A stretch of 64,000 bases of DNA, from the NCBI RefSeq assembly GCF_900100155.1, contig NZ_FMTP01000003.1, forward strand, positions 186,001 through 250,000, written 5' to 3'. This document shows, piece after piece, positions 16,514-24,804 of the stretch. Source of the DNA: Ancylobacter rudongensis. Lineage in GTDB: Bacteria; Pseudomonadota; Alphaproteobacteria; Rhizobiales; Xanthobacteraceae. Each line of letters starts with the position of its first letter. Within the stretch, counting starts at the first letter, position 1. The position numbers were made by a program, and so were the translations under genes. The notes beneath the pieces were generated by a model. The model saw only the letters and a list, made by a program, of their open reading frames with translations, was not told the origin of the DNA and made no database searches.

Positions 16514-18037
16514 CTAGGGTCGGGAGGTCTGGCCTTCCTCGGCGCCGCGCCGGAACAGCCCGCCGAACAGCGCGGTGAGCAGCGGCAGCGACAGCAGCAG
16601 AATGCCGATCCCCATCATGGTGGCGACGAGCGACCCCTCGAAGAACACGCTGAGCGAGCCGCCGGAAGACAGCATGGACTGGCGGAAGGCGTCCTCCGCC
16701 TTGTCGCCCAGCACCACCGCCAGCACAAAGGGGGCGAGCGGGTAGTCGAGCTTCTTGAACACATAGCCGACGAGGCCGAAGGCCAGCGCCACCCAGATGT
16801 CGAAGATGTGGTTGGAGACGGTATAGGCGCCGATCAGGCAGATGATGGCGATGAGCGGGCCGACCACGGTGAAGGGCGCGCGCAGGATCCAGGCGAAGAT
16901 CGGCACGGTGGCGAGCACCAGCACCACGGCGATGACATTGCCCAGATACATCGAGGCGATCAGGCCCCAGACGAAATCCGGCCTTGTGGTGAACAGCATC
17001 GGGCCGGGGGAGAGGCCCCAGATCATCAGCCCGCCCATCATCACAGCCGCCGTCGCCGAGCCCGGCACGCCGAGCGCCAGCATCGGCAGCAGGGCGCAGG
17101 AGCCGGCGGAATGGTCGGCGGTCTCGGGGGCGACGATGCCCTCGGGTTCGCCCTTGCCGAAATACTTGCCGCGGCGGGAGAAGCGCCGGCCGAGCGCATA
17201 GCTCATGAAGGAGGCCGCCGTCGGCCCGCCCGGGGTGATGCCCATCCAGCAGCCGATCAGCGCGCTGCGCAGCAGCGTCACCCAGTAGCGCGGCAGCTCG
17301 GCCAGGGTGCGCAGGATCACCCGCAGGCTGAGCTTGGCCTTCACGCCCTCGAACTTGTAGCCTTCGTCGATGGTGAGCAGCAATTCGCCGATGCCGAACA
17401 GGCCGATGACGACGATGAGGAAGGAAATGCCGTTGGTGAGCTGGGTGATGCCGAAGGTCAGCCGCCCCTCGCCCGAGATGGTGTCCATGCCCACCGTGCC
17501 GACGGCAAGGCCTAGCATGATGCAGACCAGCGTCTTGAAGGGCGAGCCGCCCGCCATGCCGATGAAGCTGGCAAAGGCCATGAAGTAGACGGCGAAATAT
17601 TCTGGCGAGCCGAACTGCAGCGCGAAATTCGCCACCCAGCCCGACAGCAGCGTGATCACCACCACGCCGACCATGGCGCCGAAGCCGGCGGAACCGAAGG
17701 CGAGAGTGAGCGCGCGCACCGCCTCGCCCTGCTTGGCCATCGGGTGGCCGTCAAAGGTGGTGGCGACGGAGGAAGGCTCGCCGGGAATGTTGAACAGGAT
17801 CGAGGTGGTCGATCCGCCGAACAGCGCGCCCCAATACATGGAGGTGAGCAGGATGATCGCCGCAATCGGGTCCATGGTGAAGGTCAGCGGCAGCAGCAGC
17901 GACACGCCGTTCGGCGCACCGAGCCCCGGCAGCACGCCGACGACGAGGCCGAGCAGGACGCCGATCACCATGATCATGACGTGATGCATGGTGAGGGCGA
18001 CGACGAACCCGTCCATCAATTGCCCGAAATTGCCCAT
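16514..18037 (-). CDS. tctA: Tripartite tricarboxylate transporter, large membrane subunit
   Basis: This 507-residue polytopic protein, with about 12 membrane segments, carries the TctA hallmarks GVLPGLGAPNGVSLLLPLTF near residue 35 and ALFGGSTTSILFNIPGEPSS near residue 70. ATG 18037 is preceded by GGAAG. It forms the channel of a TTT importer with the small membrane subunit 27 bases upstream and the periplasmic TctC protein. TTT systems take up citrate, aromatic acids and other carboxylates. Confidence 0.92.
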   Translation of the reverse strand: MGNFGQLMDGFVVALTMHHVMIMVIGVLLGLVVGVLPGLGAPNGVSLLLPLTFTMDPIAAIILLTSMYWGALFGGSTTSILFNIPGEPSSVATTFDGHPMAKQGEAVRALTLAFGSAGFGAMVGVVVITLLSGWVANFALQFGSPEYFAVYFMAFASFIGMAGGSPFKTLVCIMLGLAVGTVGMDTISGEGRLTFGITQLTNGISFLIVVIGLFGIGELLLTIDEGYKFEGVKAKLSLRVILRTLAELPRYWVTLLRSALIGCWMGITPGGPTAASFMSYALGRRFSRRGKYFGKGEPEGIVAPETADHSAGSCALLPMLALGVPGSATAAVMMGGLMIWGLSPGPMLFTTRPDFVWGLIASMYLGNVIAVVLVLATVPIFAWILRAPFTVVGPLIAIICLIGAYTVSNHIFDIWVALAFGLVGYVFKKLDYPLAPFVLAVVLGDKAEDAFRQSMLSSGGSLSVFFEGSLVATMMGIGILLLSLPLLTALFGGLFRRGAEEGQTSRP

Positions 18038-18064
18038 GACGCTTCCTCAGTCCGTTCTTGTTCT

Positions 18065-18568
18065 TCAGTAGATGCCGAAATATTCGAGGATGGGTCCCTT
18101 GAGCAGCGGGACCATGAACAGCTTCTCGAACACGATGAAGTTGAGCGCGATCACCAGCAGCGCCGCCGCCAGGCTGGTCAGCGTGCGGAATCCGGCGGAA
18201 ACGCGCATCGTGTAGAAGATGTACAGGCCCATGCCGATATAGAGGCCGAGCCAGGCCGAGATCGCCGTCATCGCCACGATCGGCAGCACGAAGGCCACCA
18301 GCAGGCGAAGCCGCGCCCCGTTGATGAACGGCTCCTCGGGCACGGCGCCGGCGTGGTGCACCCCGGCATGCTTCCACACGGTCTGCACCAGGGTGGCGAG
18401 GCTGCCGAGCAGGATCAGGCAGCCAATGCCGAAGGGGAAATAGCCGGGCTCGGGCCCGCCCGGTCCCCAGCCAATGCCGTTCTCGGTCGAGCCGTAGCAG
18501 ATCAGCGCGCCGACACTGCCGGTCAGCACCGCCGTCGCCACTTCCATGGTCTTGCGGGTTATTTCCAT
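18065..18568 (-). CDS. tctB: Tripartite tricarboxylate transporter, small membrane subunit
   Basis: This is 167 residues with about four membrane helices, typical TctB size. GPGGPEPGYFPFGIGCLILL after the first helix is the conserved GPGxFP turn of the family. ATG 18568 is chosen because GGAG lies nine bases upstream; the longer open frame has a low-complexity N-terminus. Spacing to tctC (127 bases) and tctA (27 bases) supports one operon. Confidence 0.9.
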   Translation of the reverse strand: MEITRKTMEVATAVLTGSVGALICYGSTENGIGWGPGGPEPGYFPFGIGCLILLGSLATLVQTVWKHAGVHHAGAVPEEPFINGARLRLLVAFVLPIVAMTAISAWLGLYIGMGLYIFYTMRVSAGFRTLTSLAAALLVIALNFIVFEKLFMVPLLKGPILEYFGIY

Positions 18569-18695
18569 CGTCTTCACTCCGCGGGAGCCCGGGACGCCGG
18601 CAACACCGGCGCCCCGTCTCGCCCCACCCCGGCACCGGCCGAAGCCGGCGCCCGTCTGGTCCGCCACTCGCGCCGGCCCAGGCCGGCGCGTGGCG

Positions 18696-19736
18696 TCACT
18701 GGCTGGCGGGCAGCAGCCAGTTATTGTCGGCGTAGATCTTCTCGTAGTTCTTGGTCTGCTCGGCGAGGAAGGTCTTCAGCTCGTCGCCGGCCATGAACTT
18801 GGTGATCTGGACGTTGCGGGTCGTGTAGTCCTTGAATTCAGGCGTCTCCATCGCCTTCTTCATCAGCTCGGTGTAGTAGGCGACCGCCTCGGGCGGCACG
18901 TCGGCGGCCATCCACACGGTGCGCGGCTGCACGAAGTCCTTCACGTCGATACCGGCCTCAACGCAGGTCGGGATGTCGGCCCAGCTCATGCCGTCGGCCA
19001 CCACGGTCTTGTCGGTGAGGCGGGCGGAGGTGAAGACGCAGAGCGGCTTCTGGTTGCCGGCCTTCCACTGCTCCAGGCTCTCGCTCGGATTGTTGGTGTT
19101 GGCCTCGATATGGCCGCCCGCGACCTGGATCGCCGCCTCGCTGCCGGACTTGTAGGGGATATAGGCGAGGTCGATGCCGGCGGCGCGCTCCATCAGCGTC
19201 ACCACGGTTTCGTCGGCGTCCTTGGCCTTGGCGCCGGCGACGCGAACCTTGCCGGGGTTTTCCTTCGCCTTGGCGACGAATTCCTGTGCCGTGTTGATGC
19301 CCGAAGCCTTCGGGTTCGACCACAGGATGAACACGTCGAACACCATGGACGCGACCGGCGTCAGGTCCTTCATCGCGTAGTTCACCTTGGTGCCGAGCGG
19401 CAGCACATAGGCGTCCTGGGTGCCGAAATAGACCTTGTACGGGCTGCCGACATTGTCCTCGGCGTAGTTGAACGCCTCGGAGCCGGAGCCGCCCGGCTTG
19501 TTGACGACGATCAGCGGGGTCTCGACCAGCTTGTTCTTGGTCAGCGCCGCCTGCACCACGCGGGTGAAGATGTCGGAGCCGCCGCCCGGGCCGGCGGAGA
19601 CCACCAGCTCGACAGGACGGTTCGGCTTCCATTCGGCCAGCGCCGCCGTGGCGCCGGTGAGGCCAACGGCAAGCGCCGACGCGGTGAGAACGCCCGTGCG
19701 GAGCGACGCGCCGTTGCGCAGCGAAGTGATCTTCAT
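18696..19736 (-). CDS. tctC: Tripartite tricarboxylate transporter, periplasmic binding protein
   Basis: This is 346 residues with an N-terminal signal peptide (about 1-34, ending ALA before EWKPNRP). The mature part has the TctC features VVSAGPGGGSDIFTR and VVNKPGGSGSEAFNY. It binds the carboxylate in the periplasm and hands it to TctAB. GGGAGGA precedes ATG 19736. As first gene of the tctCBA-alcohol dehydrogenase-aldehyde dehydrogenase operon, it defines the promoter side, where a TATATC-type operator lies 254 bases upstream. Confidence 0.92.
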   Translation of the reverse strand: MKITSLRNGASLRTGVLTASALAVGLTGATAALAEWKPNRPVELVVSAGPGGGSDIFTRVVQAALTKNKLVETPLIVVNKPGGSGSEAFNYAEDNVGSPYKVYFGTQDAYVLPLGTKVNYAMKDLTPVASMVFDVFILWSNPKASGINTAQEFVAKAKENPGKVRVAGAKAKDADETVVTLMERAAGIDLAYIPYKSGSEAAIQVAGGHIEANTNNPSESLEQWKAGNQKPLCVFTSARLTDKTVVADGMSWADIPTCVEAGIDVKDFVQPRTVWMAADVPPEAVAYYTELMKKAMETPEFKDYTTRNVQITKFMAGDELKTFLAEQTKNYEKIYADNNWLLPASQ

Positions 19737-19989
19737 GTCGTTTCCTCCCAGTTGCCCTGCGCGTCGCGGCCTCGCGCCGCCCGCCTGCGGGCAATCATTG
19801 CGATGTGACGGGCGCGCCTGTGTCGGCGGCCTCTTGTTGCTGTTGCCTCGCCCGGCGGCGGAACGGACCGCGCCGCGTCGAGGGAAGGGGTCGGCCGCCC
19901 GCGTCCAGGGGCGGGCGGAACCTTGAGGCGAGCTTCGGGCGAACCACCGGAGCGCCCGTCGCGGGGTGGCGAACCCGCCAGCGCGCCAA

Positions 19990-20010
19990 ATCCTATATCA
20001 TCTATGATAT
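19990..20010. promoter_or_regulatory. TATATC-type operator candidate upstream of tctC
   Basis: ATCCTATATCATCTATGATAT contains the nested inverted pair ATATCAT/ATGATAT and shares ATCCTATATsAT with the site before the CoA-transferase. It is the only AT-rich patch in the gap and probably marks the tctC promoter. Confidence 0.5.
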
Positions 20011-20251
20011 TGTCTTCGGCGAAGATCAAGCGTCTTTTGTCTGGCGCCGCAGCTAAACGTTCATCTCCTCCGCTGCACGGCGCCCCTTGGCGGGCGCAGG
20101 CGTCGCAAAAGACACGTCCCGACGCGTGGCCGGCCCAATTTTGCCCGGGGCGATCTCGCACGCCCCCGGCCAGCGCGGCGCAGGCGCCGCGACGACGCGA
20201 GCCCGCCCGCGCAGGCGGCAGGGCTCACGATCCGCAGCGATGCTAAGCGGA

Positions 20252-20265
20252 GCTGGTATGATAGG
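20252..20265. promoter_or_regulatory. GCTGGTATGATAGG site, NanR-like operator candidate
   Basis: The same 14 bases, with one change, occur at 21032-21045 just upstream of the NanR-like gene. NanR proteins bind GGTATA-type repeats. This copy lies just beyond the 3' end of the gene. Confidence 0.35.
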
Positions 20266-20301
20266 TCAATAGGTGGCTAGGGCGAATGCGTCGCCGGGGG
20301 C

Positions 20302-21018
20302 TCAGCCCGCCGGGCGGTCGCGGTCCCAATACAGCGCCGCCACCGATTCCAGATGGGCGCGCATCGCCGCTTCCGCCGCGTCGGGGTCATGGGCGGCGAT
20401 GGCGTCGTAAATGCGCTCATGGAAGGCCAGCGCCATCTCCTTCGCCTGCGCGATCTTCAGCGTGACGCTGCGCTGCTCGGACAGCCACTGCACCACCGCC
20501 CGGTGCACGCCGTCGAACAGCGGGTTCTGCGACACCAGCACGATCTCGTAGTGAAAGGCGATGTCGGAGGCCTCGAACGCCGCCATGTCGCCAAGGTCGC
20601 GCCGGTTGCGGGCCAGCGCGTCGCCAATGCGGGCAATGTCGGCCGGGCTGGCCTCGCGCGCGGCGTGGCGGGTCAGCGCCATTTCCAGATGCAGGCGCGC
20701 ATTCTGGAAATGGCGCATGCCGGCGGGATGGGCGAGATAGGAGCGCACCGAGGCCGAGAGTTCATGGATGAAGTGCTTGGGGTCCGGCCGCACCACCCGC
20801 GCCCGCTCGCCATTGGCGATCGACACCAGCCCGGCCTTTTGCAGCGACATCAGCGCCTCGCGGATCGCCGGCCGCCCGACCTTGAACTGCTCCATCAGCT
20901 CGCGCTCGGAGGGCAGCACGTCACCCTCCCCCAGCGTGCCGTCGAGCATCAGCTGCTGCAGGCGTTCGGCCACATCCTCATAGATGCGGCGGCGGCGGAT
21001 CGGTTCGATGTCGAGCAC
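20302..21018 (-). CDS. NanR-like GntR-family regulator
   Basis: This is 238 residues. The N-terminal HTH has GEGDVLPSERELMEQFKVGR, followed by AIREALMSLQKAGLVSIANG and ERARVVRP, closely matching the pattern of E. coli NanR. An FCD helical domain follows. The start is GTG 21018 with GGGGAGA five bases upstream. It ends the long kinase/PTS operon and probably senses a product of it rather than sialic acid, since no nan genes are present. GGTATGA sites flank the gene. Confidence 0.82.
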   Translation of the reverse strand: MLDIEPIRRRRIYEDVAERLQQLMLDGTLGEGDVLPSERELMEQFKVGRPAIREALMSLQKAGLVSIANGERARVVRPDPKHFIHELSASVRSYLAHPAGMRHFQNARLHLEMALTRHAAREASPADIARIGDALARNRRDLGDMAAFEASDIAFHYEIVLVSQNPLFDGVHRAVVQWLSEQRSVTLKIAQAKEMALAFHERIYDAIAAHDPDAAEAAMRAHLESVAALYWDRDRPAG

Positions 21019-21031
21019 GGTGTCTCCCCTG

Positions 21032-21045
21032 GCTGGTATGAAAGG
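21032..21045. promoter_or_regulatory. GCTGGTATGAAAGG site upstream of the NanR-like gene
   Basis: Lies 14 bases before the GTG start and matches the site at 20252-20265 except for one base. It is a candidate autoregulatory operator. Confidence 0.4.
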
Positions 21046-21205
21046 ATCACCGGCCCGGCCGACCTGTCAACCGCAACGTGCCGACGCAAGATGCCCTGCT
21101 ACCGTCTTACCGCATCTTCGGCTGCACCACGACCGTGGCGGAAAGGCCCGACACCAGTTGCACCCCGGCCGGCAACAGCCCGCCGCGCGCGCCCTCGGCC
21201 TGCCC

Positions 21206-22195
21206 TCACCAGACCAGGGTCGGCGTCGTCACCGGCGCGCACCAGAGGGCGAATTCCTCCGGCGTCAGCAGCGCCAGCGTCACCGACAGCCCGGCCATGT
21301 CGAGAGAGGTGACGAAGGTGCCGACCAGCGCCCGCGCCGGAACGATGCCCTGCCCGCGCAGAAAGGCACGGGTCAGGTTATGAGCGAGGTGCAGCTCGAT
21401 CGGCGGGGTGCCGCCAAAGCCGTTGACGATCAGCAGCGGGCGGGCGTCCGCCAGCGGGGAAAGCTGCGCCAGCACCGGCTCGCACAGCAGCCGCACGATC
21501 TCCTCCGGCCCGGCGCGCCCGGTGCGGTAGAGCCCCGGCTCGCCATGAATGCCGACGCCGATCTCCATCTCGTCCGGCCCGAGGGCGAAGGTCTCGCGGG
21601 CCGTGTCGGGAAGGGTGACGCCGCGCAGGGCGACGCCCATGCTGCGCAGCCGGCCGGAAAGCCCCTCGCCGAGCGCCTTCAGCTCGGCGAGGTCGGTGCC
21701 GCGTTCGGCCGCCGCGCCGAGCAGCTTTTCCACCACCATGGTTCCGGCGACCCCGCGCCGCCCCCGGCTGCGCACGGAAGGGCCATAGGCGGCATCGTCC
21801 TCGACGATCACCGTCTCGATGCGATGGCGGTCGGCGGCCATTTCCGCCGCCATCTCGAAATTCATCACGTCGCCATCATAGTTCTTCACCACCAGCAGGC
21901 AGCCGGCGCCGGTGTCGGTCTCGTCCATCGCGGCGAGGATCTGGTCAGGGGTCGGCGAGGTGAAGACATGGCCGGTGCAGGCCGCATCCAGCATGCCGGT
22001 GCCGATGAAGCCGCAATGCAGCGGCTCATGCCCGGCCCCGCCACCTGAGATCAGCGCCACCTTGCCGGGCGTGAGCCGGCGGCGGCGCACGAACTTGCCC
22101 TCAACGCCAAAGGCGACGAGGTCCTCATGCGCGGCGACGAAACCGGCGAGGCTCTGCGCCACCGCCGTTTCGGCGGCGTGGAGGAGTCGCGTCAT
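21206..22195 (-). CDS. dhaK: Dihydroxyacetone kinase subunit DhaK (PTS-dependent type)
   Basis: This is 329 residues, the normal DhaK length. GGGAGHEP at 51-58 is the substrate-loop motif, and EIGVGIHGEPGLYR places His217 where the family forms a hemiaminal bond to dihydroxyacetone. VKNYDGDVMNF is also typical. It binds the ketose, which is phosphorylated by ADP-DhaL recharged through DhaM. DhaL, DhaM, HPr and Enzyme I are encoded immediately upstream, but DhaK is separated from them by the Enzyme I and small-protein genes, an unusual order. ATG 22195 has a G-run upstream. Confidence 0.88.
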   Translation of the reverse strand: MTRLLHAAETAVAQSLAGFVAAHEDLVAFGVEGKFVRRRRLTPGKVALISGGGAGHEPLHCGFIGTGMLDAACTGHVFTSPTPDQILAAMDETDTGAGCLLVVKNYDGDVMNFEMAAEMAADRHRIETVIVEDDAAYGPSVRSRGRRGVAGTMVVEKLLGAAAERGTDLAELKALGEGLSGRLRSMGVALRGVTLPDTARETFALGPDEMEIGVGIHGEPGLYRTGRAGPEEIVRLLCEPVLAQLSPLADARPLLIVNGFGGTPPIELHLAHNLTRAFLRGQGIVPARALVGTFVTSLDMAGLSVTLALLTPEEFALWCAPVTTPTLVW

Positions 22196-22305
22196 CCGGT
22201 CATCGCCCCCCAGTTGCCATCCATCGCGCCATCGGCCCCGCCCTTTGCCGCACCGGCTCAGCACCGCCCGCCGGGAGTGCCGGCGCCGCACCGCTTCGCG
22301 TGCAT

Positions 22306-22716
22306 TCACTCGCCCCCATTCACCAGCGCCGCCATCTTAGCCACGAAGTCGGAAACGGCATCGTCAAACGTCCGGTTCTTCTTCTCATCGCCGAAATCCG
22401 GCACCATCAGCGCCAGCGTCCGCATGGTCGAGGCGTCCCCGACCTCCGGCAGCCGGCCGGGATGGGCGGCCTGATAGGCGGCGAGAAAGCGCTCCTGCTC
22501 GGCCGGGCTGAAATGGCACACCCGCAAGATGGTCGGCAGGTGCCGGGCCGGCAGCGGCGTGTCGTAGCTCGGGCTGGTCACCTGGGTGACGAAGCTGCGG
22601 TGCTTGCCCAGCGCCGCCGCCAGCCGCTGGCGGGTGCCGGAAGGCCGGTTGTCGAGAATGCCGGCGAGCAGGGTTTTATAGGCGATCACCGCCTCGTCGC
22701 TGGTCTCGCGCGCCAT
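22306..22716 (-). CDS. Small HTH-like protein of unknown function in the dha-PTS operon
   Basis: This is 136 residues from ATG 22716, two bases after the Enzyme I stop. Residues about 25-50 (GTRQRLAAALGKHRSFVTQV) look like a Cro/CI-type helix-turn-helix. The rest is charged and helical, and ends GGE. No membrane segment or signal peptide. It may be a dedicated regulator or adaptor of the dihydroxyacetone PTS. The family is not recognised, so this role rests on position and the HTH-like stretch alone. Confidence 0.55.
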   Translation of the reverse strand: MARETSDEAVIAYKTLLAGILDNRPSGTRQRLAAALGKHRSFVTQVTSPSYDTPLPARHLPTILRVCHFSPAEQERFLAAYQAAHPGRLPEVGDASTMRTLALMVPDFGDEKKNRTFDDAVSDFVAKMAALVNGGE

Positions 22717-22718
22717 GC

Positions 22719-24473
22719 CTAGGCATCCCCCGGCACGGCGACGGCAACACCGGCGCCCAGCGCCGCCCGCAGCGCGGGCAGCCGCCTCGGCGCCACCGAG
22801 AGGCCATCCAGGCCGAGCGCCCGCAGGCGGCCGAGCGCCGCCGGCGCGGCGGCGAGGTCGCCGCACAGCGACACCGGGCGGCCGAGCGCGCGGGCGGCCG
22901 CGCAGATAAGGTCCAGCAGCCGGAACATCGCCGTCTCCGCTCCCGCATAGAGCGGCGCCACGGCAGGATTGTCGCGCGCCGCCGCTGCGAGATACTGCAT
23001 CAGGTCATTGCTGCCCACGGAAAAGAAGGCCGCCTGCCCGAACAGGTCGAGCGTCAGCGCGGTGGCCGGCACCTCCACCATGATGCCGAGCGGCGGGCGC
23101 TTTCCCTCGATTCCCTGCCGCGCCAGCCGCGCCGCCTCCTCGTCGAACAGAGCCGCCATCGCCGCCAGCTCCGTCGGCAGCGTCACCATCGGCAGCAGCA
23201 CGCTCACCGGGCCCTGCCCCGCCGCGCGGATCAGCGCACGGGCCTGGATGCGGGCGAGATCGGGATGGGCGAGCAGAAAGCGCACCCCGCGCACCCCGAG
23301 CATGCCGGCGGGATCGCCCTCGGCAAGGCCCGCCAGCGCCTTGTCGCCGCCGAGATCGAGCATGCGCAGCGTCACCGGCTTGCCGGCGAGATGGGCGAGA
23401 ACGCGGCGGTAGACCGCCAGATGGCGCTCCTCGCTCAGCGCCTCCGCCGCGCTGGTGAGCATAAACTCGGTGCGCACCAGCCCCACCCCGTCCACCTCGG
23501 CGGGATCGAGCGTGTCGAGATCGGCCAGCGTGTCGAGATTGGCGAACAGCCGGGGCCGGCCAGGGGGGCCGGAAGCGGGACGCGAAGGCGGGGCAAGCGG
23601 CGCCGGCCGGGCCATATCGGGCGTGGGGCCGGAGACGGGGGCGACGCGGGGGAGCGGCGCGGCCGGGGGCGGCTCCGGCAAAGGCCTTGACTCGGGCAAG
23701 AGCCGCTCGGGGTCGAGGCAGGCCAGCCCCTGCGTGCCGTCCACCAGCAGCGGCTCGCCGCTCTCGCCCGGCAACGACCCGAGGCCGACCACCATCGGCA
23801 CGCCGCGCGCCCGTGCCAGCAGGGCGACATGGCTCGCCGCGCTGCCGGCGCCGAGCGCGATGGCGCCGCCGCTCGACCAGTCATGGGCGAGAAAGACGCT
23901 GGGCGGCATGTCGCGCCCGACATAGACCGCGCCGGGAGGAAAATCGGGGCGGGTGCGGCCGGCGAGCGCGTCGAGCACGCGGTGCTGCAGGTCCATCAGG
24001 TCGACGGCGCGCAGGGCGAAGGGATCGACCTCGGCCTGATCGGTCTCATCGGCCTCACTGGCGCTCTCATCGGCCCCAATGGCGCTCTCATCGGCCTCAC
24101 CGGCCCGATCGTTCCGATCGGTCTCACCGGCCCCGCTGGCGAGCTCTTCGATCTGATCGTTCAGGGCCGCGGCAAAGGCCAGCGCCGCCCCCTCGCCCCG
24201 GTCGATACGGGCCAGCGCCGGGGCGAGAAGCTCGCCATCGAGCAGCAATTCGATCTGGAAATCGAGGATGCCGGCGCTTTCCGGGTCGGCGTCGGCGGAG
24301 AGCTGGCGCAGCTCGGAAACCGCTCTGTTGACGGCCTTTTTCAGCGCCGCGCGGGCCTCGGCCGCGCTGCCGGCACGGCCAGACGGCGCCGGCGGCTCGC
24401 CCGCGCGGTGCACCGGGCCGACCGCCCGGCCGGGCGAGGCGGGATGGCCGCGAAATTCACACCGGGCGGCCAT
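22719..24473 (-). CDS. PTS Enzyme I-like phosphotransferase of the dihydroxyacetone relay
   Basis: This is 584 residues with the Enzyme I layout: a helical HPr-binding region (about 1-170), the phospho-histidine domain with GSAASHVALLARARGVP (His215), then the PEP-binding barrel with TEFML, LRMLDLGGDK, GSNDLMQYLAAAARDNP and CGDLAA (Cys537). It takes phosphate from PEP and passes it to the adjacent HPr. Oddities are a heptad-repeat acidic linker (about 117-150) and a Pro-rich linker (about 258-306). It overlaps the HPr gene by 17 bases. Confidence 0.87.
   Translation of the reverse strand: MAARCEFRGHPASPGRAVGPVHRAGEPPAPSGRAGSAAEARAALKKAVNRAVSELRQLSADADPESAGILDFQIELLLDGELLAPALARIDRGEGAALAFAAALNDQIEELASGAGETDRNDRAGEADESAIGADESASEADETDQAEVDPFALRAVDLMDLQHRVLDALAGRTRPDFPPGAVYVGRDMPPSVFLAHDWSSGGAIALGAGSAASHVALLARARGVPMVVGLGSLPGESGEPLLVDGTQGLACLDPERLLPESRPLPEPPPAAPLPRVAPVSGPTPDMARPAPLAPPSRPASGPPGRPRLFANLDTLADLDTLDPAEVDGVGLVRTEFMLTSAAEALSEERHLAVYRRVLAHLAGKPVTLRMLDLGGDKALAGLAEGDPAGMLGVRGVRFLLAHPDLARIQARALIRAAGQGPVSVLLPMVTLPTELAAMAALFDEEAARLARQGIEGKRPPLGIMVEVPATALTLDLFGQAAFFSVGSNDLMQYLAAAARDNPAVAPLYAGAETAMFRLLDLICAAARALGRPVSLCGDLAAAPAALGRLRALGLDGLSVAPRRLPALRAALGAGVAVAVPGDA
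24045..24107. repeat. Three 21-bp tandem units inside the Enzyme I gene
   Basis: The units 24045-24065, 24066-24086 and 24087-24107 read CTCATCGGCCyCAmyGGCsC with small changes, and degenerate copies flank them. On the minus strand they encode an acidic heptad (ESAxxAD) within the helical HPr-binding region, so copy number could change without breaking the frame. Confidence 0.65.
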
Positions 24474-24804
24474 CGGCCCGCCCCTGCTTGCGATCCTCGT
24501 CGAAATCGCGCCGCACCAGCCCGCTCAGCGCCGCGACCGCCTCTTCCGCCCGGGCGCCCTCGGCGCGAATTCTCATTTTAGTTCCGCGCCTTATACGGGC
24601 GCCGATGATCTTGACGATGCTCTTTCCGTTCAGCCAGTCGCCCGATCCATCCACCGCCACCTCGATGGTGCAGGGGAAGGTTTTCGCCAGCCGGGTGAAG
24701 GCAACCGAGGGCCGCGCATGCAGCCCGACCCCATGCGTGACCTCGACTTCCGCCTGGCAGCGATGGGTGGAAGGTCGTCCGATGAGGGGAGCAGGTTCGG
24801 CCAT
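24457..24804 (-). CDS. HPr-like PTS phosphocarrier
   Basis: This is 115 residues. VTHGVGLHARPSVAF puts the phospho-accepting histidine at 29, and WLNGKSIVKIIGARI matches the regulatory-helix region of HPr. ATG 24804 overlaps the dhaM stop by one base (TGATG). It carries phosphate from the downstream-encoded Enzyme I to DhaM. In E. coli the HPr module is fused inside DhaM; here it is a separate gene with extra N- and C-terminal residues. Confidence 0.88.
   Translation of the reverse strand: MAEPAPLIGRPSTHRCQAEVEVTHGVGLHARPSVAFTRLAKTFPCTIEVAVDGSGDWLNGKSIVKIIGARIRRGTKMRIRAEGARAEEAVAALSGLVRRDFDEDRKQGRADGRPV

Larger units (their letters stand above)
19737..20301. other. 565-bp non-coding gap upstream of tctC
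   Basis: No credible gene on either strand. It holds the tctC ribosome binding site, an AT-rich operator candidate at 19990-20010 and a GGTATGA-type site at 20252-20265. The stretch 19800-19980 is very GC-rich. Nothing else is recognised. Confidence 0.55.

Noticed and set aside
20302-21018. Sialic acid regulon inferred from the NanR-like protein
   Set aside because: No sialate lyase, kinase, epimerase or transporter gene is in the window; neighbours are ketose kinases.
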